Shown here piece by piece: positions 33,760 to 43,522 of a stretch of DNA of 64,000 bases (the first letter of the stretch is position 1; each line of letters opens with the position of its first letter). The DNA lies in contig JASLGM010000003.1 of assembly GCA_030150045.1 (NCBI GenBank), forward strand, positions 7,815-71,814. The letters run 5' to 3'. The notes below the pieces were generated by a model, which saw only the letters and a program-made list of their open reading frames with translations, was not told the origin of the DNA and did no database searches. This DNA is from Taishania sp. (lineage in GTDB: Bacteria > Bacteroidota > Bacteroidia > Flavobacteriales_D > Crocinitomicaceae). Made by a program: the position numbers and the translations under genes.

Positions 33760-36378
33760 ATGATAAAACGAACGTCGTATATTCCCCTTACCTTTCTTTT
33801 ACTTTTACCATATTTTATTTTTTGTCAGACCTTCAATGATTCTTTACATCATCATCTACATCATAGTACATCAAAACAAAAAAGTGTAATTCTTTTAGAG
33901 ATAGCAAACGCTTTTCTACTATCCCATGCTGATTCTTCTCTTCATTATGCAAAACAAGCAAAAGAATGGGCGAAGAAAGAAAATCAAGCGGTAGAGCTTA
34001 TTCGTTCTTATTCTCTTATGGGAGAAGCGTATCAAAAATTGAATTTCCCAAAAGAAGCACTTTCTAGTTACTTTACAGGTTTGCGTATTGCTGAAACAGC
34101 AAATGAAAATGGATTGGCTGGTACAATATTAAATGGTATTGGTACCTGTTTCTTCTACGCTGGTGATATGCCTAAGGCAGAATACTATATACGAAAAGCA
34201 GCTTTAGCTAAAGAAAAAGCTAATGATTTTCAATATTACGCCTTTATCTCCGCCAATTTAGCTGCGATCCAAATTATGGATCATAAATTAGATCAAGCCA
34301 TTAATACACTAAAACAAACGGAGAATAGCTTGATCAAAAAAAAACAAGATGCTTACTTGGCAACAATCTACAATTCCCTTGGTGCAGCATACCAATCTAA
34401 AAATCATGACTCTTGTATTTTCTACTACGAAAAATGTTTAGCTATCGCAGAACTTAACAAAGATCTATTAACACAAATGACTGCGTTACAAAATATTGGA
34501 GATTTTTATTTTTTTAAAAAAAGGTATCAAGAAGCTTTATCGTTTATGAAAAAAGCAATGGGAGTAAATGATTTACGACCTGAAGATCAGTACAAAGTAA
34601 ATATCTACAATCGCATTGCCTCGGTTTTTGAAGCTATAGGAGATTACAAAAACGCCTTCCTTTACAAATCCAAAGAAATGGATGTCCACGAAAGGTTGTT
34701 TTCCATTGCAAAAGAAAAGGAAATCAATGAATTAGAAATCAAATACCAATCAGAGAAAAAAGAACAACAATTAGCACGTAACAAAGAAGAGATTGCCCAC
34801 GCAAAAACACAACGTATACTTTTAGTATTCGGTTTTTCAGCATTATTTCTTTTCACTTTTGGTTTCTTCTACTTCCTCTTACAAAAGCGAAAAATTAAAC
34901 AGCAATTAGAAGCAGAAAAATTAAACATCCTTGAAAATATAGTACATGAAATAAAAGCACCACTCACATTAATCAATGGTCCCATCCAAATTCTAAAAGA
35001 AGAAGCGGAACCTTTCCAAAAAGAACAATTATTTCTTATGGAAAGAAATGCTAAAAAACTAATTCAATTGGTTGAGGAACTTTTATCCGCTTCTAAAATC
35101 GAAAAAGGAACTTTTATAAACGAACATCGTATTGGAAATCTATCTCATTTTTTAGAAGAAACTTTATCTTTTTTCAGCGATGAGGCAAAAAACAATGAAC
35201 AGAAATTCATCTATTCATCAACATTATCTAATGACAACTTTGTTTTTCCAGCAAACTCCATAGAAAAAATTCTTTTCAATTTAGTCGGGAATGCTTTTAA
35301 ATATAGCCTTCCCAATTCAACTATTAAAGTTAATTCCTATTTAAATGAACAGCATTTAATTCTTCAAATACAAGATAACGGCCCCGGAATTCTTGAAAAA
35401 GATCAAAAGAAAATATTTGAGCGTTTTTATCGTGGTCAAAATAGTCAATTTACATCAGGGACAGGCATTGGTTTATCAATGGTAAAGGAATTAATCGATG
35501 TTTCAAAAGGTAAAATTAATTTCACAAGTCATTCGGGAGGCACTTTTTTTGAAGTTCAGATTCCGGTATCATCTTCATCGGTCACAAATTTTCAAATAGA
35601 AAAAGAGGACACCCTTCCTCTACTTTTACTCGTAGAGGACGACATGGATCTAGCGCAATTCACTTGTACTATTTTATCTAATACATTTAATATCGTCCAT
35701 GTTTCCAATGGCAAAACAGCTTTAGCTTTTCTCGAAGATCAATTACCTTCTTTAATCCTCTCTGATATAGTAATGCCAGAAATGGATGGTATCTCTTTAC
35801 TAGAAAACATTCGTGCAAGGGAAATAACCAATCACCTTCCTGTGGTTTTACTTTCTGCAAAATCTGCTTTAGATACCCGACTATCAAGTCTTAGTCACGG
35901 TGCAGACGCTTATTTAGCTAAACCTTTTTCTCCTGAAGAATTACGTTTGACGTTGAGAAATATTCAATCCCGTATGGATCGTATTCAAGCGAGTTATCTT
36001 GAACAACAACAAGAAAAACAATACCAAGTTTTAAACTTTCAGGAACGCGTGCAGAACAAACATGCTTACGTAAACAAGTGTATAGAAAAAGTAGTATGCA
36101 ACATTGAAAACAGCACCTACTCTGTAAATGAACTTGCAGAGGATTTAGCAGTAAGTCGAAGTCAACTTCATCGAAAACTCATCGCATTAACGGGATATTC
36201 TACTAGTCATTTCATCCGAATGATTCGGCTAGAAAAGGCTAAAGATTTATTACAAAACCAAGAAGGAAACATCACAGAAGTTGCTTACTTATGTGGTTTC
36301 AGTAGTCAATCTTATTTCACCAAAACATTTACCGAACACTTTGGAGAATCACCAAGTAAATTCCAAAAAACTCAATAA
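33760..36378 (+). CDS. Hybrid two-component regulator: TPR sensor, histidine kinase, receiver, AraC domain
   Basis: The 872-residue one-protein signalling chain starts at the Met of a good signal peptide (MIKRTSYIPLTFLLLLPYFI). Domains in order: periplasmic TPR repeats to about residue 330; a TM helix near 353-376; a histidine kinase with His396 in the H box HEIKAPLTL, the N box FNLVGNAFKYS, DNGPGI and GTGIGLS; a receiver with Asp669 in SDIVMPEMDG and a later Lys in LAKPF; and a C-terminal AraC-type HTH pair from about 789. It differs from Bacteroides polysaccharide regulators in having TPRs rather than a Y_Y_Y propeller. It lies directly upstream of a secreted repeat protein, its likely target. 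Confidence 0.92.
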   Translation: MIKRTSYIPLTFLLLLPYFIFCQTFNDSLHHHLHHSTSKQKSVILLEIANAFLLSHADSSLHYAKQAKEWAKKENQAVELIRSYSLMGEAYQKLNFPKEALSSYFTGLRIAETANENGLAGTILNGIGTCFFYAGDMPKAEYYIRKAALAKEKANDFQYYAFISANLAAIQIMDHKLDQAINTLKQTENSLIKKKQDAYLATIYNSLGAAYQSKNHDSCIFYYEKCLAIAELNKDLLTQMTALQNIGDFYFFKKRYQEALSFMKKAMGVNDLRPEDQYKVNIYNRIASVFEAIGDYKNAFLYKSKEMDVHERLFSIAKEKEINELEIKYQSEKKEQQLARNKEEIAHAKTQRILLVFGFSALFLFTFGFFYFLLQKRKIKQQLEAEKLNILENIVHEIKAPLTLINGPIQILKEEAEPFQKEQLFLMERNAKKLIQLVEELLSASKIEKGTFINEHRIGNLSHFLEETLSFFSDEAKNNEQKFIYSSTLSNDNFVFPANSIEKILFNLVGNAFKYSLPNSTIKVNSYLNEQHLILQIQDNGPGILEKDQKKIFERFYRGQNSQFTSGTGIGLSMVKELIDVSKGKINFTSHSGGTFFEVQIPVSSSSVTNFQIEKEDTLPLLLLVEDDMDLAQFTCTILSNTFNIVHVSNGKTALAFLEDQLPSLILSDIVMPEMDGISLLENIRAREITNHLPVVLLSAKSALDTRLSSLSHGADAYLAKPFSPEELRLTLRNIQSRMDRIQASYLEQQQEKQYQVLNFQERVQNKHAYVNKCIEKVVCNIENSTYSVNELAEDLAVSRSQLHRKLIALTGYSTSHFIRMIRLEKAKDLLQNQEGNITEVAYLCGFSSQSYFTKTFTEHFGESPSKFQKTQ

Positions 36379-36388
36379 AAACAAGGGT

Positions 36389-36417
36389 TTGCAACAATAA
36401 TACACAAAATTGCAACA
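36389..36417 (+). promoter_or_regulatory. Candidate operator: two TTGCAACA half-sites 21 bp apart
   Basis: TTGCAACA occurs at 36389-36396 and again at 36410-36417, exactly 21 bp (two helical turns) apart on the same face of DNA. It lies just upstream of the promoter of the secreted repeat gene and just after the AraC-domain regulator gene. Confidence 0.5.
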
Positions 36418-36447
36418 CGCAGACATATCCTACAATTTACTACAAAC

Positions 36448-36455
36448 TACATTTG
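36448..36455 (+). promoter_or_regulatory. -7 element of the secreted repeat gene
   Basis: TACATTTG fits TAnnTTTG, but no TTG lies at the right distance upstream, as expected for an activator-dependent promoter. It supports a translation start at 36489 rather than at the ATG at 36453, which would overlap the element. Confidence 0.5.
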
Positions 36456-36488
36456 TGGGGTTTAATTATTCAAGAAATCTCATCCTTT

Positions 36489-39400
36489 ATGGCAAAGTTT
36501 TTTTTATGCGTATCTCTTGTCTTTTTACAAGCTTTTGCTTTTGCAAACGACGCTTGTGAATTTGCAATTGATCTCCTTCCTGGAACGTCATGTACGTACA
36601 CTATAGGAAGTTTTAATGGTGCAACTTTAACAGGTACTCCTCCCAATTGTGGGACCTCTTCTCAACAAGACGTATGGTATAAATTTACAGCAACAACCAT
36701 TACAAACCGTATTTATATTGATGCAACAAACAACCTCGACACGGGGTTCGAGATTTATGCTGGAAGCTGTTCTGGAAACTTGTTTCAATGTACAAACAAC
36801 AATTCTACGAATAGGGAAGAAATTTACCTAGGAAATACATTTGTCGTTGGACAAACCTATTACATCCGTGTATTCAACGTACGCCCTGGTACCTCTACAT
36901 TATCCTTTAATATTTGTTTAACCGCTTACCCAACTACACCCAATGATCTATGTGCAAATGCACAAGAAATCATCCCTGTCACCAGTTATTCTTACACACA
37001 AGGAACATTTCGTGGTAGTTCAAGAGATGGAAATCCTTCTACTTGTGCAACTAACGTTTCACAAGACATTTGGTACAAATTTACCGCAACAGATGTTACA
37101 CATCGTATCTACTTAAACTATACTAACAATTTAGACCTTGCTTATGAAGTCTATGAAAACAACTGCAATGGCTCACTAATTAATTGCGTAAACAACTATT
37201 CCAGTTCGCGTGAAGAAACACATATTGGCAATACTTTTGTGGTGGGGCGAACCTATTATATTAGAGTTATGAATGTATCCACTCAACTTTCAACTTTAGG
37301 AATTGAGATATGTATACTTAAATACCCAACGCCAGCAAATGATTTATGTCCTAATGCACAGGAATTAACACCCGTTACCAGCTACACATATACACAAGGG
37401 TCATTTGCAGGGACACTATTTGATGGAAATACAGCCACTTGCGCACCGAATTCCGTTCAAGATGTTTGGTTTAAATTTACAGCAACAGATGTAACAAATC
37501 GAATCTTTGTAAACTATATAAATAATTTAGATATTGCTTTTGAAGTTTATGAAAACAATTGCCAGGGAAACATGATTCGTTGTGTCAATAGTAATTCAAC
37601 CACGAGAGAAGAAACGCATATCAGTAATACGTATGTAGTAGGTAGAACATATTTAATCCGTGTTCTCAATGTGAGCGCACAACTTTCTACTCTACCACTG
37701 GAAATTTGCGTCATCAAATACAGTACACCAATCAATGATTTATGTACAAATGCCCGCGAAATCATTCCTATAACCAATTACACATATACGCAAGGAACAT
37801 TTGCAGGAACACTATTTGATGGAAACACATCCACTTGCGCACCCAATGCTGTACAAGATGCTTGGTTTAAATTCACAGCAACTGATGTGACAAATAGAGT
37901 ATTCTTAAATTATGTAAACAACCTGGATGTGGCCTATGAAATCTACGAAAACGATTGTAACGGGGCACTTATCAGATGTGTGAATGACAATAATACAGGT
38001 AGAGAAGAAACACATTTAACCAACACTTACGTCGTTGGAAGAACCTACTATATTCGAGTAATTAATGTCACTTCTCAACTTTCAACTTTACCTATCGAAA
38101 TTGTTGTTATTAAATATACAACACCGCAAAACAATGCATGCTCAAATGCACAAGAAATCATTCCCACTCCAACCTACTCTCCGGTTAATGGTACACTTGC
38201 AGGAACATTAAACAACGGAAACCCATCCATGTGTGCACCAAATGGATCACAAGATGTATGGTATAAATTCACCGCAAATGCACAAACCATGCGTATTTAT
38301 TTGAATGATGGAACAGATTTAGATCACGCCATGGAAATTTACCAAGGTGATTGCAATGGAACATTGATTCGCTGCATTAACGACAATTCCACCAATCGAG
38401 AGGAACTTTATTTCAATAATAACTTTGTAATTGGACAAACATACTTTGTTCGCGTAATAAACACCAAATCAACACTTTCAACAGCTGCCTTTGGAATCTC
38501 TGTACAATATTATACTGCTCCATTAAACAACCAATGTGAAAATGCTTTTGAAATCGCTCCAAATCCAACGTGTAGTTATACAAATGGAACGTTTAGTGGA
38601 AGTACACTAAATGGAGGAACAGCAAATTGTGCCAACACAGCATCACAAGATGTTTGGTATAAATTCACCTCTACAGCATCCTTGATGTCTATCTCTTTAC
38701 AAGCCGTTTCAGGATTAAACCATAGCTTTCAAGTATTCGAAACAGACTGCGCCGGAACACTAATGAATTGTACCAACGCAAATGCTATACATTATGGTGA
38801 AACTGCAACCTTAAACAATCTTGTTATCGGACAAACATACGTTATACGTGTTCTCAATGCATCAACAGCACTTTCTACCGCTACTTTTGGTATTTGCTTA
38901 ACAGGCCCCTCTCCTATCTCTTGTACACCAAGCGTAAGTATTCAAGCCCAAAGAACAACCATTTGTCAAGGAGAAAATATTACCTTCTCGGCATCATCCG
39001 TTAACGGAGGTTCGGCACCAAACTATATTTGGAAAATTGATGGTATAGCAACAGGAAGCAACGGAAATACTTTTACTACATCCAATCTATACCAAGGGAA
39101 TACGGTAACCTGTACACTTGTTAGTAATGCCTCTTGCGCGACCCCTAATTCTGTAAACAGTAACAGTATTTCAATGACAGTAACAGCAAACCAAGCATCA
39201 ATATTTACTGTTGTTTCACCAATTTGTGCAGGAACTTCCTTCACCCTCCCTACAATATCGACAAACGGAATCCAAGGAACATGGAGTCCAATGGAAAATA
39301 ATTTGCAAACCACATCCTATACATTTACACCATTTACTGGTCAATGTGCTCAAACAGCAAATATGACTGTAACTGTAAATCAAGCAAACATTATCCCTGA

Positions 39401-40025
39401 ATTTAATGCAATTCAACCGATTTGTTCAGGTGAAACCTTTACACTACCTCAAACATCAATCAACAACATTCAAGGATCATGGAGTCCCACAATCAATACA
39501 AATGCAACCACTTTGTACACATTTTTGCCCATTCATGGTCAATGTGCCCGAGAAACGGAAATAACCGTTGTTGTTAATTCCGTAAACACAACCGTTACTC
39601 AAACAGCAAACACATTATCTGCATCAGCAAGTAATGCGTCTTATCAATGGATCAATTGCAGCACAAACACATCTATAAATGGCGCTACAAATGCATTTTT
39701 CACGCCAATAGAAAACGGATCATATGCCGTAAGAATCACTCAAAATAATTGTTCTAAAACATCAGATTGTTTTGCTATTACCCAATTAAATACGTTTAAT
39801 ATCAACGAAGAAAAATGGACTATATACCCAAATCCGTCACAAGGAAAAATATTCGTAACTGCAGCTACAACTTGTGAAATAACACTTGTAGACCTAACGG
39901 GAAAGATCCTTGCTGTTTATAACTTGACAGAAGGTAAACAACAGATTGATTTAAGTTCATACACTCCTGGTTTATACTTTATTTATCACAGTCAAAAAAT
40001 GATTGATCGCATCATATTAGAATAA
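36489..40025 (+). CDS. Large secreted six-repeat protein with T9SS type A sorting domain
   Basis: The 1178-residue protein has a signal peptide (MAKFFLCVSLVFLQAFAFA) and six repeats of about 115 residues. Each repeat carries NDxC, a TxGTFxGT segment, QDVWYKFTA, NLDxAYEVYxxNC, CVNxNS, REE and VVGxTYYIRVxN; pairs of cysteines recur in each. An Ig/PKD-like segment follows (ISCTPSVSIQA), then two short beta repeats (WSPMENN, WSPTINT), and a C-terminal sorting domain (WTIYPNPSQGKIFV, GLYFIYH). The repeats resemble beta-sandwich carbohydrate- or ligand-binding modules. Export through T9SS is expected. Function is not known; adhesion or glycan binding is a guess. Confidence 0.88.
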   Translation: MAKFFLCVSLVFLQAFAFANDACEFAIDLLPGTSCTYTIGSFNGATLTGTPPNCGTSSQQDVWYKFTATTITNRIYIDATNNLDTGFEIYAGSCSGNLFQCTNNNSTNREEIYLGNTFVVGQTYYIRVFNVRPGTSTLSFNICLTAYPTTPNDLCANAQEIIPVTSYSYTQGTFRGSSRDGNPSTCATNVSQDIWYKFTATDVTHRIYLNYTNNLDLAYEVYENNCNGSLINCVNNYSSSREETHIGNTFVVGRTYYIRVMNVSTQLSTLGIEICILKYPTPANDLCPNAQELTPVTSYTYTQGSFAGTLFDGNTATCAPNSVQDVWFKFTATDVTNRIFVNYINNLDIAFEVYENNCQGNMIRCVNSNSTTREETHISNTYVVGRTYLIRVLNVSAQLSTLPLEICVIKYSTPINDLCTNAREIIPITNYTYTQGTFAGTLFDGNTSTCAPNAVQDAWFKFTATDVTNRVFLNYVNNLDVAYEIYENDCNGALIRCVNDNNTGREETHLTNTYVVGRTYYIRVINVTSQLSTLPIEIVVIKYTTPQNNACSNAQEIIPTPTYSPVNGTLAGTLNNGNPSMCAPNGSQDVWYKFTANAQTMRIYLNDGTDLDHAMEIYQGDCNGTLIRCINDNSTNREELYFNNNFVIGQTYFVRVINTKSTLSTAAFGISVQYYTAPLNNQCENAFEIAPNPTCSYTNGTFSGSTLNGGTANCANTASQDVWYKFTSTASLMSISLQAVSGLNHSFQVFETDCAGTLMNCTNANAIHYGETATLNNLVIGQTYVIRVLNASTALSTATFGICLTGPSPISCTPSVSIQAQRTTICQGENITFSASSVNGGSAPNYIWKIDGIATGSNGNTFTTSNLYQGNTVTCTLVSNASCATPNSVNSNSISMTVTANQASIFTVVSPICAGTSFTLPTISTNGIQGTWSPMENNLQTTSYTFTPFTGQCAQTANMTVTVNQANIIPEFNAIQPICSGETFTLPQTSINNIQGSWSPTINTNATTLYTFLPIHGQCARETEITVVVNSVNTTVTQTANTLSASASNASYQWINCSTNTSINGATNAFFTPIENGSYAVRITQNNCSKTSDCFAITQLNTFNINEEKWTIYPNPSQGKIFVTAATTCEITLVDLTGKILAVYNLTEGKQQIDLSSYTPGLYFIYHSQKMIDRIILE

Positions 40026-40042
40026 TACAACATCATCTATCC

Positions 40043-40069
40043 AAGCCCGTTAATAACGGGCTTTTTTTA
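40043..40069 (+). terminator. Intrinsic terminator of the secreted repeat gene
   Basis: AAGCCCGT (40043-40050) pairs with ACGGGCTT (40056-40063) around TAATA, followed by a T run. Confidence 0.85.
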
Positions 40070-40217
40070 TGTAATAAATAGCAGTTTTCAAGCTATGTAA
40101 AAAAATACAAAGACTTAATTATTCGTTAACAATCATGTGAATTAATATATTAAAGGAAAACTTATGGTAATAAATAGGATTTTTTTTACCATTTTTGATT
40201 TTTCCAATTATTCGCGC

Positions 40218-41108
40218 ATGAACGTTTCCAAAAAAATCTTTTACAGAGGATTATACGGCAGTGACTCCATTGAGCTGGCACGCGGTATTGTTCACGTCTA
40301 CTCTTTCGGTGCTATCGCCAAACAATTTGACAACACAATTAAAGAGCACCAGCACGACGATCTATATCAATTGTTTATCGTAGAAGAAGGAAGCTTGACC
40401 TTACTTTTGAATGGAAAACAAAGTCAAATTACAGAACCCACATTTTTCACCATTCCCAAAAATACTCCACACGGCTTCACTTTTCACACCGAAGTGAAAG
40501 GTTGGGTTATTTCTCTTTCCGACTCCATTTTAGAAAGCATCATGCAGCGCGAAGCTGAAGTAATCGAAGCTTTGGACTTTTCCACACAGCAGAAAATAAA
40601 TGCCAACCCAACCAACCAAATGTTGAGCCGCATCATCCTGCAAGTTGTCGAAGAATACAACAGTGAAAATCCCGGACGTTTATTGATGTTACAGAACCTA
40701 ATCGGACTGTTAACCATTCACCTTTACCGCCTTAGCCGAGAAGGAAAAACCACCTATTCACAAGCTGACAATGCCAGCAAAGTACTTTTTAGAAAGTTCA
40801 ATAGATTAGTTATAGACACCCGAGTATTCAACAAAAGCATCGAAGATTACGCCGACGCACTTTGCATTTCACCAGGACATTTAAACCGTATTTGCAAACA
40901 GGTCTCCGGAAAATCACCTAAAGATCTAGTTATTGATTTCTTCATAAACGAATCCAAAATATTATTAGCAGAAGACCATTACAGCATAAGCGAAGTCAGC
41001 AACCTTATTGGCCTTGACGACCCAAGCTACTTCTCTCGTTTATTTAAAAAAAGAACCGGATATACGCCAAACCAATTTCGAAAACACATAGGTGTAAACG
41101 TTCCTTAA
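40218..41108 (+). CDS. AraC-family transcriptional regulator with cupin-type N-terminal domain
   Basis: The protein is about 296 residues. An N-terminal cupin-like sensor domain (EHQHDDLYQLFIVEEGSLTLLLNGKQ near residues 40-65, then IPKNTPHGF) is followed by a C-terminal pair of helix-turn-helix motifs: IEDYADALCISPGHLNRICKQVSGKSP and ISEVSNLIGLDDPSYFSRLFKKRTGYTPNQFR. The layout is that of small-molecule-responsive AraC activators. The start at 40218 (MNVSKKIFYRG) was preferred because the upstream in-frame 18 residues are Phe/Ile-rich and unlike the family. Ligand and targets are unknown. Confidence 0.88.
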   Translation: MNVSKKIFYRGLYGSDSIELARGIVHVYSFGAIAKQFDNTIKEHQHDDLYQLFIVEEGSLTLLLNGKQSQITEPTFFTIPKNTPHGFTFHTEVKGWVISLSDSILESIMQREAEVIEALDFSTQQKINANPTNQMLSRIILQVVEEYNSENPGRLLMLQNLIGLLTIHLYRLSREGKTTYSQADNASKVLFRKFNRLVIDTRVFNKSIEDYADALCISPGHLNRICKQVSGKSPKDLVIDFFINESKILLAEDHYSISEVSNLIGLDDPSYFSRLFKKRTGYTPNQFRKHIGVNVP

Positions 41109-41284
41109 TCATAAACAAGCTATATTAAAACAACAATTAATTAACACACCAAACGCAATTTTATACGTAAATTTGATTGTTTTTTCATAAAAATGACAAA
41201 TAGAAATATCCTTACCAAATGACCAATTGCGTAGAAGCAATTGACGATTTTAACAATTGAAACTATTTTTGGATAACTCTATTG

Positions 41285-41316
41285 AAAAAGAGGTTGATGA
41301 TTTCAGCCTCTTTTTT
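41285..41316 (+). terminator. Intrinsic terminator between the AraC gene and type A copy 5
   Basis: AAAAAGAGGTTGA (41285-41297) pairs with TCAGCCTCTTTTT (41303-41315), 13 pairs with one T.G, followed by T. It lies 176 nt after the AraC stop, leaving room for a short separate transcript. Confidence 0.8.
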
Positions 41317-41340
41317 ATTTCCCTTAAATCTTATTATTTT

Positions 41341-41484
41341 GGCAGCCTTTTCGGTCTACACGCTATAGTAAACACCTGTAAAAGCGTTCACCAGCTGTTT
41401 CCCACGTGCTTCCTTTGGTCGCAGTGGTCATTCAGCGTTTACAGCATTTACAGTATGTTTAGCTACCGCATTCCGTCCGGGCTG
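41341..41484 (+). repeat. Structured intergenic element, type A copy 5 (reference copy)
   Basis: CAGCC (41343-41347) pairs with GGCTG (41480-41484), 142 nt end to end. A TTTT bulge and CGG/CCG follow, then TAG-TAAAC with GTTTA-G-CTA (bulged G). A third helix pairs CTGTAAA(A)GC with GC(A)TTTACAG. The apical hairpin CCAC-g-TGC/GCA-GTGG carries the loop TTCCTTTGGTC (core 41407-41423). It begins 25 nt after a terminator, on the same strand as the AraC gene. Confidence 0.85.
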
Positions 41485-41491
41485 AAAAAGC

Positions 41492-43522
41492 CTATAACAC
41501 TTCGATTACAAAATCAGTCCTTCTATTTTTCGCTTTATTACTTTCAGAATCATTACTTACTTTTGGCTTTTTATCACCAAATCCTATCGCTTTCATACGC
41601 TTACCATCAATCCCCATTTGCACTAAATAGTTTTTAACCGTTTGCGCACGATCATCCGATAATTTTAAATTACGAGAAGCATCTCCAACATTATCCGTAT
41701 GTCCCTCAATGACAATTTTCACTGTTCCATTTTCCTTAAGAAATTTAGAGAATCCTTTCAAAATGAACATCGACCGATCCGTCAATTCCGAAGAGTTTGT
41801 TGCAAACAAAATATCATTCAATGTATATGCCTGTCCAATCTCCAATTGTTTTACATCTAAATCAACCCCACGAAAAGCAACATCCTTTGTTTCTTTCAAC
41901 TCTTCTTTGGTAATTAATTTTGAATCAAACGCATGTCCCTCTTTTTGTACAGTTAGCATTACATCTTCTTGGTCTTTTCTAACAATTGCTGCATACTTAC
42001 CATCATTCCCATTCACCTTAATCACTTCTGATCCTTCTTGTCCCTTGTAATTAATCTCCACAAAAGCATCCGTTACAGGTGCTCCGTTTTCATCTGTCAA
42101 TTCTCCTTTGATAATAGCAACAGGCTTCGGCCTCGCTTCAGGATACAATTCAAAACTATAAATGTTCCAGTTCCCTCCTTCACGTGAAGAAAAATAGGCT
42201 TGGCTCCCATCAATGGAAACGAAAATCCCAATTTCATCACTTGCCGTATTGATAGGTACTCCAATATTTTTTGGTTCGATCCACTTACCGTTTTCCTTTC
42301 TTGTATAATAGATGTCAAGTCCTCCGACCCCATTCCTTCCATCGGAAACAAAATACATAGTTTCACTATCTTGGTGCAAAAATGGACTTTTATCTTTACC
42401 ACTTGTGTTCAATTCATTTAAAGGTTTTGCAATTCCCCATTCACCTCCAGCTTTACGCGTAGAATAATAAATATCGTTGTCTCGAGAACCATGACGAGTA
42501 GTAGCAAAATAAAGCGTGTTTCCATCTGCCGAAAGTGACGGTTGTCCTTCCCAACCATCCTTCGTATTAATATTAGACCCTAAACTTACTATTTCAGTCC
42601 AACGAAAATCGTTAGCTCCTCCACCAATTTTCTCGTAAGTCGTACTGTACAAATCACAATTTTTATAGCTCTGTCCGTTTACATTTTCTGTTCTACAAGC
42701 ACAAAAAATCATTTCTTTATTATCTACCGAAAGTGTGCTTGCTCCATAACTTTCAAATCGTTCGTCATTAAAAGGTTTAGGCAAATATTTCCCTCCATCA
42801 AATGGAGTATAAATATTTTCTCTTCTCGCCATTGTAAACTTCTCTTTCCAATTTGCGGAAAGCTCCCCTCTTCCTCGATCATCAATCATCCGTGTGAAAA
42901 ACATCAATTCGTTGTCAGGTGAAAGCATTGGAAAATATTCATCTGCTTGTGTAGAAACATAAGGAACCATCATCGGTTCATACGGCACAGTCTCAAACAA
43001 AGGTTTCACTTCTTTTTGCTCTGTACTTAGCAATTTTTTTACATCATTAATTTTCTTCGTGTGATCACCTCCATAAGCTGTTGGTTCTTGCGAACGGAAA
43101 TCCACAAATTTTCTAAACCATTCGTTCGCGACCTCTTTCTTATCTAAAGTAAAATTGATGATCCCAAGATTGTAATAAACATCTGCATGATAATTGGCAC
43201 ACAAATCAATCACTTGAAGATATAATTTCTCTGCTTTTAATAAGCTTTTGTTTCCCGTTTCAGGATTCGGATATTTTGAATAATATTCATCTGCCTTATA
43301 AAAAGCATAATTTGCGAATGCAAAATAAGGAGCAGCAAAGTCAGGTGCTTGATTCATTGCAGAGGTAAACAAGTCAGCAGCTAATTTAGGATCTTGCTCA
43401 ATTTTTGCACGGTCGAGAATCTTTAACACCTTTTTATCTGGTGGAGTACACGATTCATCTATTTCTTGTGAAAAAACAAAATGCGTAAAAATCAAACTTC
43501 CCAAAAGTAGCAACCTCTTCAT
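41492..43522 (-). CDS. OmpA-family protein with TPR and WD40-like propeller (PorE-like)
   Basis: The 676-residue protein has a signal peptide (MKRLLLLGSLIFTHFVFSQ) and TPR-like helices to about residue 170. A beta-propeller of PD40-type blades follows (SPDNELMFFTR, SADGNTLYFATTRHG, SIDGSQAYFSSREGG), about residues 195-450. Then come a carboxypeptidase-regulatory-like beta sandwich (GELTDENGAPVTDAFVEI) and an OmpA C-terminal peptidoglycan-binding domain (VIEGHTDNVGDASRN, NRRTDFVIE). This order is that of PorE, the T9SS component thought to anchor the machine to peptidoglycan. Paralogues with the same layout exist in Bacteroidota, so assignment to PorE itself is tentative. Confidence 0.88.
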   Translation of the reverse strand: MKRLLLLGSLIFTHFVFSQEIDESCTPPDKKVLKILDRAKIEQDPKLAADLFTSAMNQAPDFAAPYFAFANYAFYKADEYYSKYPNPETGNKSLLKAEKLYLQVIDLCANYHADVYYNLGIINFTLDKKEVANEWFRKFVDFRSQEPTAYGGDHTKKINDVKKLLSTEQKEVKPLFETVPYEPMMVPYVSTQADEYFPMLSPDNELMFFTRMIDDRGRGELSANWKEKFTMARRENIYTPFDGGKYLPKPFNDERFESYGASTLSVDNKEMIFCACRTENVNGQSYKNCDLYSTTYEKIGGGANDFRWTEIVSLGSNINTKDGWEGQPSLSADGNTLYFATTRHGSRDNDIYYSTRKAGGEWGIAKPLNELNTSGKDKSPFLHQDSETMYFVSDGRNGVGGLDIYYTRKENGKWIEPKNIGVPINTASDEIGIFVSIDGSQAYFSSREGGNWNIYSFELYPEARPKPVAIIKGELTDENGAPVTDAFVEINYKGQEGSEVIKVNGNDGKYAAIVRKDQEDVMLTVQKEGHAFDSKLITKEELKETKDVAFRGVDLDVKQLEIGQAYTLNDILFATNSSELTDRSMFILKGFSKFLKENGTVKIVIEGHTDNVGDASRNLKLSDDRAQTVKNYLVQMGIDGKRMKAIGFGDKKPKVSNDSESNKAKNRRTDFVIEVL

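Noticed and set aside
3362..41637. Short open frames within the intergenic repeats (for example 3362-3604, 17117-17395, 18871-19083, 41257-41637)
   Set aside because: They run through the paired structured elements or terminators, have no family-like composition, and change frame between homologous copies. The sequence is explained by RNA/DNA structure, not protein.
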